Below are positions 8,623 to 16,249 of a stretch of DNA of 39,946 nucleotides, one piece after another; position 1 is the first letter of the stretch; each line of letters begins with the position of its first letter. This DNA comes from Micromonosporaceae bacterium. Its GTDB lineage: Bacteria; Actinomycetota; Actinomycetes; Mycobacteriales; Micromonosporaceae. The notes under the pieces were generated by a model. The model was not told the DNA's origin. It saw only the letters and a program-made list of their open reading frames with translations, and made no database searches. The stretch covers positions 45,776 to 85,721 of the forward strand of contig DPJL01000091.1 in assembly GCA_003543035.1 (NCBI GenBank). Direction: 5' to 3'. The translations under genes were made by a program, and so were the position numbers.

Positions 8623-9618
8623 TCAGGGAACAGGCGCGTCCTCACGCAGTAAGCCCTTGGCGACGAGCTCAGCCCACAGCTCACTCGGCGGCTTAGGTGC
8701 GTCGTGCCATTGGGCGCTGCGCTGAATGTGGTCGGGTTTGCCTGCTCCGATCACGACCGACGCGACGGCCGGATGTGCTGCGGCGAAAGCGATCGCGGCC
8801 TGGGGCAGGGTCGTCCGGTACCGGTCGCAGATCTCGGCGATAGCTCTGGCCCGGCGCAGCATTTCGGCCGGCACCGCGCCGTACTCGTAGGTCCTGCTCT
8901 CATCCGGCATCGGCACGGCAAGCAGCCCACTGTTGAAGACGCCCACATTGAGCACGGAGATCCCACGCCGTTCGCAGGTCGGCAGAGTGTGATCCAGGGC
9001 CGGCTGTTCCAAAAGCGTGTACCGTCCCGCGATCATCAGCACGTCCACATCGGTCTCTTCAGCGAAACTCGCCAGCACGCCGGGGTCCTTGGAACCCACC
9101 CCGATCGCGCCAACGGTCCCCTGCCTGCGTAGCTCATCGAGAGCCGGATAGGCGTCGCGCACACCCGCTGCAGGATCCGGGCTCTCATCAGGATCGTGGA
9201 TGAGCACGATGTCGACCCGGTCCAGGCCCAGCCGGTCCAGACTGGTCTCAAGGCTGCGCCGCACACCGTCGGCGCTGAAATCCCATACGCGCCGGTGCGT
9301 CGCCGCAACGTCAAAGCCATTGTCCAAATCGGAGCGGTCAGCGCCGCTCGCGTCAGGGACAAGAATGCGGCCGACCTTGGTAGACAACGTATAACTGTCG
9401 CGCGGATAGGCTGAAAGCCCTTTGCCGAGACGGCGCTCGGATAGCCCGATGCCGTAGTGCGGTGCGGTGTCGAAGTATCGGATGCCTGCCTGCCAGGCGG
9501 CGTCTACGGTGGATGCGGCCTGCTCGTCGCTCACGTGACGGTAAAGATTGCCGATGGAGGCCGCGCCGAAACCCAGAGGTGTCACCACAACCGGCGACCG
9601 CCCCAGCTGGTTGGCCAT
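8623..9618 (-). CDS. Aldo/keto reductase, probable L-fucose (aldose) 1-dehydrogenase
   Basis: This 331-residue TIM-barrel oxidoreductase has the aldo/keto reductase tetrad Asp50 and Tyr55 (YFDTAPHYG), Lys81 (STKVGR) and His141 (LIHDPDES). The sequence resembles the D-threo-aldose/L-fucose dehydrogenase branch, which oxidises L-fucose to L-fucono-lactone with NAD(P). Its ATG overlaps the stop of the GntR gene by one base (TAATG), so translation is probably coupled. It forms an operon with the FCD-GntR gene and fucD, placing it at the first step of non-phosphorylating fucose breakdown. No lactonase gene is seen nearby. Assignment to the family is firm; the substrate rests on context and resemblance. 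Confidence 0.85.
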   Translation of the reverse strand: MANQLGRSPVVVTPLGFGAASIGNLYRHVSDEQAASTVDAAWQAGIRYFDTAPHYGIGLSERRLGKGLSAYPRDSYTLSTKVGRILVPDASGADRSDLDNGFDVAATHRRVWDFSADGVRRSLETSLDRLGLDRVDIVLIHDPDESPDPAAGVRDAYPALDELRRQGTVGAIGVGSKDPGVLASFAEETDVDVLMIAGRYTLLEQPALDHTLPTCERRGISVLNVGVFNSGLLAVPMPDESRTYEYGAVPAEMLRRARAIAEICDRYRTTLPQAAIAFAAAHPAVASVVIGAGKPDHIQRSAQWHDAPKPPSELWAELVAKGLLREDAPVP

Positions 9619-10301
9619 TACTCCGGCCCGAATGCCGCTAGGTGACGTTCCTTGGCGCGGGTCAGATGCTCACGCATCGCTGCCTCCGCCCTCTCCGGCT
9701 TGCCGGCCTTGATGGCCGCCGCGATCTTTTGGTGCTCCTGTGCTGTGCTGCCGGCTTTGCCATGCGGGAAGAACAGCCGATGGATGTGCAGGTGGGCATG
9801 GAGCCGCCCGACAGAGTCGCGCAGCAAGGGGTTACCTGCGGCATCGGCAATCAAATCATGAAACTGAGCATCCAATTTGGTGAAGGCGGCATGCGAACTC
9901 CAGCCGTCATTGCCATCTCCAGCCGGGGCCTTGGTACGCGCCGCTTCATCAGTGATTTTTGCTTTCAACGCATCATCGGCTCGCTCGGCCGCCCAGCGCG
10001 CTGCGGCGCCCTCAAGGACAAGGCGCATGTCGAACATGTCCATGAACTCGCTGCGGGTCAACAGCGGGCTGACGGTGTACCCGGCCAGCGCCCGCTTTCG
10101 CACGAGACCATCGGATTCCAGGCGTGCCAACGCTTCTCGCACGGGTGTGGCCGACACTTCCAACTGACGAGCCAGGGCGTCGATGTTCACGCGATCGCCT
10201 GGGGCCAGGGTGTGCTCCATGATGAGCGTGGTCAAGGCGTCGTAGACGTCATCGCCCAAGGTGGAACGGCGTAACCGCCCCACCGATACCGCAGAGGTCA
10301 T
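9618..10301 (-). CDS. FCD-domain GntR regulator of the fucose operon
   Basis: The 227-residue protein has a winged helix (about 12-78; RQLEVSATPVREALARLESD, GYTVSPL) and an FCD domain (about 85-215) with candidate metal ligands in KLDAQFHDLI, LHAHLHIHRLF and EHQKI. It lies between fucD (31-bp gap) and the aldo/keto reductase (one-base overlap). A copy of the ATCCTATAGGAt palindrome overlaps its ribosome site (AGGA, 7 bases before the ATG), which suggests autoregulation or control by transcriptional roadblock. It is the best candidate to bind the four copies of this palindrome. The effector is probably fuconate or a downstream keto-acid (inference). Confidence 0.88.
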   Translation of the reverse strand: MTSAVSVGRLRRSTLGDDVYDALTTLIMEHTLAPGDRVNIDALARQLEVSATPVREALARLESDGLVRKRALAGYTVSPLLTRSEFMDMFDMRLVLEGAAARWAAERADDALKAKITDEAARTKAPAGDGNDGWSSHAAFTKLDAQFHDLIADAAGNPLLRDSVGRLHAHLHIHRLFFPHGKAGSTAQEHQKIAAAIKAGKPERAEAAMREHLTRAKERHLAAFGPE

Positions 10302-10307
10302 GGGTAA

Positions 10308-10319
10308 ATCCTATAGGAA
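10308..10319. promoter_or_regulatory. Palindromic operator ATCCTATAGGAa, copy 2
   Basis: The core TCCTATAGGA (10309-10318) is perfect and the outermost pair is broken. It sits in the 31-bp gap between fucD and the GntR gene, and its AGGA half also serves as the GntR gene's ribosome site, so repressor binding would block an internal promoter or elongation here. Confidence 0.65.
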
Positions 10320-10332
10320 AAAGGGTCATCGT

Positions 10333-11628
10333 CTAGTGCCACGCGGGACCATCCGGAAACGCGTAGTGGGCAAGGGACTCCGGCCGCATCTGCGAGGAGA
10401 AGCCGGGAGCATGTGGCGGCCGGTAGCGGGCACGCTCGACGACCGCCGGGTCGACGAAGTGCTCATGAAGATGGTCGACATATTCGGTCGCCCGCTGCTC
10501 AAGCGAGCCGGACACGGCGATGTAGTCGAACATTGACAGGTGCTGCACCAGCTCACAGAGGCCGACCCCGCCCGCGTGCGGGCACACGGGCACGCCGAAT
10601 TTGGCTGCCAGCAACAGGATCGCGATGTTCTCGTTGACGCCGCCGACCCGTGCCGCGTCGAGCTGAACGAAGTCGATCGCGCCGGCCTGGAGCAGCTGTT
10701 TGAACACGATGCGGTTGGCAACATGCTCGCCGGTCGCCACCCGGATCGGCTTTCCCCCCGGCCCGGCGGTCAACAGGCCTTGCCGAATAGCGGCATGACC
10801 AAGCACATCGTCAGGACTGGTCGGTTCCTCGATCCACCACGGATCATATGGAGCCAGCGCTGTCATCCACGCGATCGCCTCAGCCACATCCCACCGTTGG
10901 TTGGCGTCCGCGGCCAGCCGGATCGACGGGCCGACGACCGCGCGGGCCAGCGCGAAACGATGGATGTCCGCCTGCAGATCCGCGCCGACCTTGAGCTTGA
11001 TCTGGTCGAAGCCGTCCGCCACGGCCTGCTTTGCCAACCGGATCATCTTGGCATCGTCGTAGCCGAGCCAGCCCGGTCCGGTGGTGTAGGCGGGATATCC
11101 GGCGGTGAGCAGGTGCGCCGTGCGTTCGTCGCGACCTGGCTCCATCGCCTTGAGCATTTCCAGAGCTTCCGCGGGGGTTAGCGCGTCGGAGAGGTAGCGC
11201 CAGTCGACCACATCCACGATCTGCTGTGGGCTCATCTGTGCCAGCAACCGCCACACAGGCATCTCAGCCGCCTTGGCCACCACATCCCAAGCCGCATTGA
11301 TGATTGCTGCCGCCGCCAGATGCATGACTCCTTTCTCCGGGCCCAGCCAGCGCAGCTGCGAGTCATGCGTCACCCGTCGCGCGAAGTCGCCCAGGTCGGT
11401 GACATCCTGGTCGATGATCAGCGGAGCCATGGCGTCGATCGCGGCCCGGCAGACCTCGTTGCCGCGCCCGATGGTGAAGGTCAGGCCGTGCCCTTCCCGG
11501 CCACTGTCAGTGCCCAGCACGACGTATGCCGCCGAATAGTCCGGGTCGGGATTCATAGCATCCGAACCGTCGAGCTCCCTCGACGTCGGGAACCGAACAT
11601 CATGCGTGGTGACCGAAACAATCTTCAC
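10333..11628 (-). CDS. fucD: L-fuconate dehydratase (enolase superfamily)
   Basis: The 431-residue protein follows known fuconate dehydratases over its whole length, including the N-terminal VRFPTSRELDGSDAMNPDPD. Enolase-superfamily catalytic features are present: the Lys211-Leu-Lys213 pair, metal ligands Asp241, Glu267 (WIEEPTSPDD) and Glu301 (ATGEH), and the general base His351 (PHAGGVGLCE). It converts L-fuconate to 2-keto-3-deoxy-L-fuconate in the cytoplasm. The start is a GTG at 11628 with AAAAGGG upstream. It is the first gene of the operon with the FCD-GntR regulator and the aldo/keto reductase; the operator at 11664 lies 36 bp upstream. Related rhamnonate or galactonate dehydratases are less likely given the N-terminal signature. 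Confidence 0.93.
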   Translation of the reverse strand: MKIVSVTTHDVRFPTSRELDGSDAMNPDPDYSAAYVVLGTDSGREGHGLTFTIGRGNEVCRAAIDAMAPLIIDQDVTDLGDFARRVTHDSQLRWLGPEKGVMHLAAAAIINAAWDVVAKAAEMPVWRLLAQMSPQQIVDVVDWRYLSDALTPAEALEMLKAMEPGRDERTAHLLTAGYPAYTTGPGWLGYDDAKMIRLAKQAVADGFDQIKLKVGADLQADIHRFALARAVVGPSIRLAADANQRWDVAEAIAWMTALAPYDPWWIEEPTSPDDVLGHAAIRQGLLTAGPGGKPIRVATGEHVANRIVFKQLLQAGAIDFVQLDAARVGGVNENIAILLLAAKFGVPVCPHAGGVGLCELVQHLSMFDYIAVSGSLEQRATEYVDHLHEHFVDPAVVERARYRPPHAPGFSSQMRPESLAHYAFPDGPAWH

Positions 11629-11663
11629 GAGGCCGCCCTTTTCCTGCTCTTTATCGGGTCTCC

Positions 11664-11681
11664 AATATCCTATAGGATATT
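11664..11681. promoter_or_regulatory. Palindromic operator AATATCCTATAGGATATT, copy 3 (18 bp, perfect)
   Basis: This is the longest and most symmetric copy of the shared palindrome, between the divergent fucD (starts 11628, minus) and lyase (starts 11793, plus) genes. It can control both directions and is probably the highest-affinity site. Confidence 0.8.
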
Positions 11682-11758
11682 TCCTGGATGTTTATCCGTC
11701 CACCCCCGTCTTGATCGCTCCCCATTGACGAGCGGCATTGCTAACTGCCAATATTTCT

Positions 11759-11775
11759 TTAGTTAAATTAACTAA
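11759..11775. promoter_or_regulatory. Inverted repeat TTAGTTAA-A-TTAACTAA before the lyase gene
   Basis: Two perfect 8-bp arms flank a single central A, ending 17 bp before the lyase ATG and just upstream of its ribosome site. The pattern differs from ATCCTATAGGAT and recalls ROK-type sugar repressor operators, so a second regulator may act on this gene. No matching regulator gene is in the window. Confidence 0.5.
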
Positions 11776-11792
11776 CGAAGAAAGGAGTAACC

Positions 11793-12971
11793 ATGAAGTT
11801 CTTCCGGCAACGGCTCGGACCTGTGCTGGTCCTGGTCATGGTCACCGGTGTGTTGACCTCGGTCTCGCCACCGGTCGCCGCGGCGCCCACCACCTTCGCC
11901 CACCCTGGCGTCCTCGTCAGCCGGGCTCAGCTCGACTTCGTTCGCGGCCGGGTCCAGGCCAACGCGCAGCCGTGGAAGGCTGCGTACGACCAGATGCTGG
12001 CGAGCAGCTACGCGTCGCTGTCGCGTACGCCGCGTCCCCGGGCGGTGGTGGAATGCGGCTCCTATTCCAATCCCAACAACGGCTGCACCGACGAGCGGCA
12101 GGACGCGATCGCCGCTTACACCGATGCACTGGTTTGGTACATCACCAGGGATGCCAGGTATGCCAACAAGGCGATCGCACTGATGGATGCCTGGTCGGCC
12201 ACGATCCAGGACCACACCAACTCCAACGCCCGCCTGCAGACCGGGTGGGCCGGATCGTCCTGGACCAGGGCCGCCGAGATCATCAGGTACACCTACACCA
12301 GCTGGCCCAACGCGGGCCGCTTCGGCACCATGCTGCGCAACGTCTACCTGCCCGAAATCTACAACGGCGCCACGACCTCCAACGGCAACTGGGAGCTGGT
12401 GATGCTGGAAACCATGCTGGGCATCTCCGTCTACCTCGAAGACCGCGCTCTCTACGATCGCGCCATCAGCATGTTCCGCAATCGTTTCGCTGCCTTCGTC
12501 TACCTGGCCACCGACGGCTCTATTCCGCGGGGTCCGGGCGGCGGCATCGACACGCCCAGTGAGATCATCAACTACTGGCAAGGCCAATCCACCTTTGTGG
12601 ACGGACTGTCGCAGGAGACCTGCCGCGACTTCACCCACACCGGCTACGGCCTGTCCTCCATCACCCACATCCTGGAGACAGCCCGGATTCAGGGCCAGAA
12701 CCTCTATGTGGAGTACCAGGATCGGCTGCGCCACGCGCTCGGCTTCCACGCCAAATACGAGCTGGGCACCGCCCCGCCGTCATGGCTCTGCAACGGATCG
12801 ATCCATCGCGGGCTCGGCCCGGTGACCGAGGTCGGCTTCAATGCGCTGAACTTCCGGATGGGCATCGCCATGGCCAACACGCAGAACCTGACCGAGTCAC
12901 GCCGCCCCGCGGGCACCAACAACCTCTTCGTCGCCTGGGAAACCCTTACCCACGCCCGTAACCCCAACTGA
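11793..12971 (+). CDS. Secreted alginate-lyase-family polysaccharide lyase
   Basis: The start has AAAGGAG upstream. A signal peptide (residues 1-31, ending PPVAAA) precedes an all-helical (alpha/alpha)-toroid domain of the alginate lyase superfamily (PF05426 type; about 35-385). Family landmarks are the Asn-bearing stretch SNGNWELVMLETMLGI (196-211) and the His-bearing stretch ETCRDFTHTGYGLSSI (275-290), followed by the usual QG-NLY. Such enzymes cleave uronic-acid polymers by beta-elimination; the length (392) and layout fit lyases of the PL5/PL38 group. It is divergent from fucD across a region holding an operator of the fucose set and a second inverted repeat. The substrate could be alginate, glucuronan or a fucose-containing uronic glycan. 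Confidence 0.85.
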   Translation: MKFFRQRLGPVLVLVMVTGVLTSVSPPVAAAPTTFAHPGVLVSRAQLDFVRGRVQANAQPWKAAYDQMLASSYASLSRTPRPRAVVECGSYSNPNNGCTDERQDAIAAYTDALVWYITRDARYANKAIALMDAWSATIQDHTNSNARLQTGWAGSSWTRAAEIIRYTYTSWPNAGRFGTMLRNVYLPEIYNGATTSNGNWELVMLETMLGISVYLEDRALYDRAISMFRNRFAAFVYLATDGSIPRGPGGGIDTPSEIINYWQGQSTFVDGLSQETCRDFTHTGYGLSSITHILETARIQGQNLYVEYQDRLRHALGFHAKYELGTAPPSWLCNGSIHRGLGPVTEVGFNALNFRMGIAMANTQNLTESRRPAGTNNLFVAWETLTHARNPN

Positions 12972-13001
12972 CCGGTGATCCGGCTTCCGCTGGACACATC
13001 G

Positions 13002-13013
13002 ATCCTATAGGAT
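13002..13013. promoter_or_regulatory. Palindromic operator ATCCTATAGGAT, copy 4
   Basis: A perfect 12-bp palindrome 30 bp after the lyase stop and 161 bp before the ThuA/fascin start. It makes the ThuA/fascin gene a member of the same regulon. Confidence 0.75.
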
Positions 13014-13029
13014 ATCCAAGTTCCTCGGA

Positions 13030-13168
13030 GTCGCGTATCGGCGACCGGCTCCGCCTCTGCGGTTGTGCCGCAGCGCAGGTGAGTCGCCGAGCCAGCTTCT
13101 GTTCCTGGAGATCACGCCTCCTTGCTCTGAGCCACGGCTGACCGCGGAGTCCTTGTCGAGCAAAGGAG
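13030..13168 (+). promoter_or_regulatory. Structured leader with ribosome-site-sequestering hairpin
   Basis: TCGGCGAC (13038-13045) can pair with GTCGCCGA (13083-13090), enclosing the CTGCGG/CCGCAG hairpin (13057-13073); its GCGAC part can instead pair with GTCGC at 13030-13034. Further on, CTCCTTGCTC (13118-13127) pairs with GAGCAAAGGAG (13158-13168) with one bulged A, which buries the AAGGAG ribosome site of the ThuA/fascin gene. This is consistent with translational control. No known riboswitch class was recognised. Confidence 0.4.
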
Positions 13169-13174
13169 CAAGCA

Positions 13175-14335
13175 ATGCGAAAGCGCGTTCATGCCATGGC
13201 TGCGGCGTTGGCCCTGATGGCAAGCGCCGCACTGATCTGGACCGGCTCACCGGTCGCCGCGGCACCACTGACCAACGTGCTGGTCTTCTCCAAGACGGCT
13301 GGCTTCCGGCATTCCTCTATCCCGCAAGGAATCGCGGCGATCCGCCAACTTGGCACGGCCAACGGATTCTCCGTCACCGCCACCGAGGACGCGGCTCAGT
13401 TCACCACCGCCAACCTCGCCCAGTACCAGGCGGTGGTCTGGCTTTCGACGACCGGCGACGTGCTCAATGCCACGCAGCAAACAGCCTTCGAGTCGTACAT
13501 CGGTGCGGGCGGTGGGTATGTGGGCATCCACGCGGCGGCTGACACGGAGTACAGCTGGCCGTGGTACGGCGGTCTGGTCGGCGCCTACTTCTCCTCCCAT
13601 CCGGCTATCCAGCAAGCCACGCTGCGGGTAGAGGACCGCGCCAATCCGTCCACATCGCACCTTGGCGCGACCTGGACTCGCTCCGACGAGTGGTACAACT
13701 ACCGCACCAACCCCCGGTCCACCGCCCGCGTGCTGATCAACTTGAACGAGTCCACCTACACCGGCGGGACCATGGGCGATCACCCGATCACCTGGTGCAA
13801 AGCGTATTCGGGTGGGCGCGCCTGGTACACGGGATTGGGTCACACCGAAGCCAGCTTCAGCGAAGCCAACTTCACCCGGATGCTGCTCGGCGGCATTCAA
13901 ATCGCCGCCGGATCGGTGGCGGCCGACTGCAGCCCGACCACGACTCCACCGGCCGGAGTCAGCCTGCGGGCACGAGCCAATAACCGTTATGTCACCGCGG
14001 GCAGCTCACCGCTCATCGCCAACGCAACCATCATCGGCACCGCTCAGCAGTTCGATCTGATCGACCGGGGCTCGGGCAACATCGCGTTGCGGGCACGCAT
14101 CAACAATCTCTATGTGTGCGCGGACAATGCCGGTGCCGCTCCCCTGATCGCCAATCGTGCCGCGATCGGCGGATGGGAGACCTTCGCGCTGGTCCGCAAC
14201 TCCAACGGAACAGTAAGCCTGCGAGCACAGGCAAACGGCCGTTACGTCACGGCTGAAAACGCCGGCGCCGCACCGCTTATCGCCAACCGCACCGCGATCG
14301 GCGGATGGGAACAGTTCGACCTGATCGGAGGCTGA
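13175..14335 (+). CDS. Secreted ThuA-domain protein with fascin-like C-terminal domain
   Basis: The ATG at 13175 is preceded by AAAGGAG. A signal peptide (1-30, ending SPVAAA) is followed by a ThuA domain (about 33-250) nearly the same in its first 100 residues as those encoded at 1-1796 and from 37651. A Pro/Thr linker leads to a fascin-like beta-trefoil (about 262-386) closely similar to that ending the GH95-like protein (NNLYVCADNAG, LIANRTAIGGWE). The fascin-like domain may bind glycan or cell surface; the ThuA domain may process oxidised (keto) sugars. It is monocistronic, with an operator of the fucose set upstream and two strong hairpins downstream. The enzymatic role is unproven. Confidence 0.88.
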   Translation: MRKRVHAMAAALALMASAALIWTGSPVAAAPLTNVLVFSKTAGFRHSSIPQGIAAIRQLGTANGFSVTATEDAAQFTTANLAQYQAVVWLSTTGDVLNATQQTAFESYIGAGGGYVGIHAAADTEYSWPWYGGLVGAYFSSHPAIQQATLRVEDRANPSTSHLGATWTRSDEWYNYRTNPRSTARVLINLNESTYTGGTMGDHPITWCKAYSGGRAWYTGLGHTEASFSEANFTRMLLGGIQIAAGSVAADCSPTTTPPAGVSLRARANNRYVTAGSSPLIANATIIGTAQQFDLIDRGSGNIALRARINNLYVCADNAGAAPLIANRAAIGGWETFALVRNSNGTVSLRAQANGRYVTAENAGAAPLIANRTAIGGWEQFDLIGG

Positions 14336-14341
14336 CCCGAG

Positions 14342-14368
14342 ATGGCCGCGGCAAACTGCCGCGGCCAT
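14342..14368 (+). terminator. Strong hairpin after the ThuA/fascin gene
   Basis: ATGGCCGCGGCA and TGCCGCGGCCAT form a perfect 12-bp stem with a 3-nt loop (AAC), 7 bases after the stop. There is no T-tract, as is common in actinomycete terminators. Confidence 0.75.
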
Positions 14369-14443
14369 GTCAGCCGCTGGACGAACGGCACCGGCTATGT
14401 GATCGCCGATGCCATGCGGATCAGCCGGGTCTGAGTTTCCAAG

Positions 14444-14486
14444 ACGACGATCGCGGTCCGGTTGCTTTTCGGACCGCGATCGTCGT
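14444..14486. terminator. Bidirectional 17-bp hairpin terminator
   Basis: ACGACGATCGCGGTCCG and its exact inverted copy flank a 9-nt loop (GTTGCTTTT). It touches the stop codon of the convergent membrane-protein gene, so it can end transcription from both sides. Confidence 0.8.
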
Positions 14487-15349
14487 TACCCGTCGCTCAA
14501 GCGAACGATCCCACGGATCGCATACAGGTAGCCGATAATGGCCACCGTCGGCAGCGTCACCACAAGAGTGGCCACCGTCCACGGCACAAATGACGGTGTG
14601 GAGTTCCACTCTGCGGGCACCACACCGAGGAAGAACCCGACAAGTGCTGTCCCGGCAACGGAGTAGAGCACCGTGCAGACCCCGGCGAAGAACAGCGCCC
14701 GGTCGAAGATGTCCACCTGCCTGTCGGCCGGGCCGTCCACGAGACGGCTGACCAGACGAGGGTTCACCGTCACCGCAACGATCCCCACGCAGCCGACAGC
14801 GATAACGAAGATCCACATCCAGCCAAGCCCATGCAGATTGCCGTCGTACCACACCCGCAAGAATTCGTAGACGCGCTGAATGAGCAGACCGGGCGCGACC
14901 ACGGCCAACAGGCGGATCGTGACGGTCAGGGTTCTCTCCAAATAGTCCAGTGTCCGGGCGTTGTCGGCCACGCTGAGTTGCTCCCGCCCCAAGTAGGCGC
15001 GCACCAGCAGGACAATTCCGCAAACGGCGGCCACGGTCCCGATCGCAAGCATGCCGCTGGCAACCGCGGCGGCAGTCCACACCCTGCGGCAGGAATCCCC
15101 GATCTCCTCACCGGCCAGGAGGCCGAAGACGTAGGCGTTGAGCCCCATCGCGACGAACGTGGCGAAGAACGGAATCAACGCCCGAAGCCGCGCCGAACCG
15201 GTCTGCTGCGAACCCATGGTGCTGGGCCGGGGCTGGCTCAACAGCACAATCACGCCCGCAAACACGAAACCCGCGATGACGCCGGCGAGCTGTGACAACG
15301 GGCCGGCCGCGTCGATCACATTCCATGCCGTGCCTTTGCACTCTCCCAT
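14486..15349 (-). CDS. Multi-pass membrane protein of unknown function
   Basis: The 287-residue protein has about seven hydrophobic segments, for example SQLAGVIAGFVFAGVIVLLS near the N-terminus, LIPFFATFVAMGLNAYVFGL, a pair near WMWIFVIAVGCVGIVAVTV, and two close to the C-terminus. I recognise no catalytic motif or named family. I take the ATG at 15349; an in-frame TTG two codons upstream is possible. It diverges from the VanX-like gene with almost no intergenic space, so both messages may be leaderless or have very short leaders. The hairpin at 14444-14486 terminates it. Confidence 0.75.
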   Translation of the reverse strand: MGECKGTAWNVIDAAGPLSQLAGVIAGFVFAGVIVLLSQPRPSTMGSQQTGSARLRALIPFFATFVAMGLNAYVFGLLAGEEIGDSCRRVWTAAAVASGMLAIGTVAAVCGIVLLVRAYLGREQLSVADNARTLDYLERTLTVTIRLLAVVAPGLLIQRVYEFLRVWYDGNLHGLGWMWIFVIAVGCVGIVAVTVNPRLVSRLVDGPADRQVDIFDRALFFAGVCTVLYSVAGTALVGFFLGVVPAEWNSTPSFVPWTVATLVVTLPTVAIIGYLYAIRGIVRLSDG

Positions 15350-15356
15350 GCGCAAA

Positions 15357-15385
15357 TTGTCAAAGCCGTGTCAAGGCTGTGGTAC
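15357..15385 (+). promoter_or_regulatory. Candidate promoter for the VanX-like gene
   Basis: TTGTCA (15357-15362) and TGGTAC (15380-15385) are 17 bp apart; transcription would begin close to the GTG at 15395, giving a leaderless or nearly leaderless message. The -10 match is weak. Confidence 0.3.
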
Positions 15386-15394
15386 ACAGGTCCT

Positions 15395-16249
15395 GTGCCT
15401 AGGGCGCAGCTGATCGCATCGATCGCCATGATGGCGTTGGTCACCGCCTGCGGCGAACCGAGCGCTCCCCCGCCGACCAGCAGTCCTCCATCGGCCACCT
15501 CGGCACCAACCTCTGCTGCTCCGCCAACTGTCGCGAGCGTTGACAGGTATGCGCCGCCGGGCTTTGTCGATCTGGCCGAGGTGGACCCGACCATCATTCA
15601 AGAGATCCGCTACTACACCGATCACAACTTCGTCGGCCGCCCAATCGAGGGCTATCTCGAACCACGCTGCCTGCTGACCGAACAGGCAGCCCAGGCCCTG
15701 CGTCGAGCTCAGACTGCGGCGCGGGGCAAGGGTTACAGCCTCAAGGTCTACGACTGCTACCGGCCGCTTCGAGCGGGCGAAGAGTTCAAGCAGTGGGCGA
15801 AACGTCCCGACGACCAGGCCATGAAGGCGGAGTTCTTCCCTGAACTGTCCAAAGTGGCTCTCTTCACCGATGGGTTCGTCAGCGGCGGTAGGTCCACCCA
15901 CAGCAGCGGCAGCACGGTCGACCTCACCCTGGTGGCGCTGCCCGCACCCACGCAACGCCCCTTCGACAAAGGTGAACCGCTGACACCGTGCACAGCGCCA
16001 GCGGCACAACGTTTCCCCGACAACACCATTGATATGGGTACCGGCTACGACTGCTTCGACACCCGATCGCACACGCTCGACTCACGGATCACCGGGCAGG
16101 CCAGACAGAACCGGCTGCTGTTACGGCAACTTATGACCGATGCGGGCTTCCGCAGTTACGCCAACGAGTGGTGGCACTTCCGCCTCGCAGATGACCCGCA
16201 TCCCAACACCTACTACGACTTCCCGGTCGCGCGCGCCGCGCTTAGGTGA
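15395..16249 (+). CDS. D-alanyl-D-alanine dipeptidase, VanX type (M15D), lipoprotein
   Basis: With a GTG start at 15395 the protein has 284 residues and a lipoprotein signal (LVTA-Cys19), followed by a Ser/Pro/Thr-rich tether (about 20-48). An upstream in-frame GTG at 15368 is the alternative. The peptidase domain shows the M15 zinc signature STHSSGSTVD (167-176, ligands His and Asp), the catalytic-site EWWH (258-261) and the DCYRP arginine motif (120-124). It hydrolyses D-Ala-D-Ala or related D,D-dipeptides, probably outside the cell. No vanH, vanA or vanRS gene is near, so a role in wall turnover is likelier than glycopeptide resistance. Its last 37 bp overlap the convergent subtilisin-like gene. 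Confidence 0.9.
   Translation: MPRAQLIASIAMMALVTACGEPSAPPPTSSPPSATSAPTSAAPPTVASVDRYAPPGFVDLAEVDPTIIQEIRYYTDHNFVGRPIEGYLEPRCLLTEQAAQALRRAQTAARGKGYSLKVYDCYRPLRAGEEFKQWAKRPDDQAMKAEFFPELSKVALFTDGFVSGGRSTHSSGSTVDLTLVALPAPTQRPFDKGEPLTPCTAPAAQRFPDNTIDMGTGYDCFDTRSHTLDSRITGQARQNRLLLRQLMTDAGFRSYANEWWHFRLADDPHPNTYYDFPVARAALR

Noticed and set aside
15395..16249. Glycopeptide-resistance cassette
   Set aside because: Only the VanX-type peptidase is present; no vanH, vanA or vanRS genes are nearby, and the protein is a lipoprotein while VanX is cytoplasmic.
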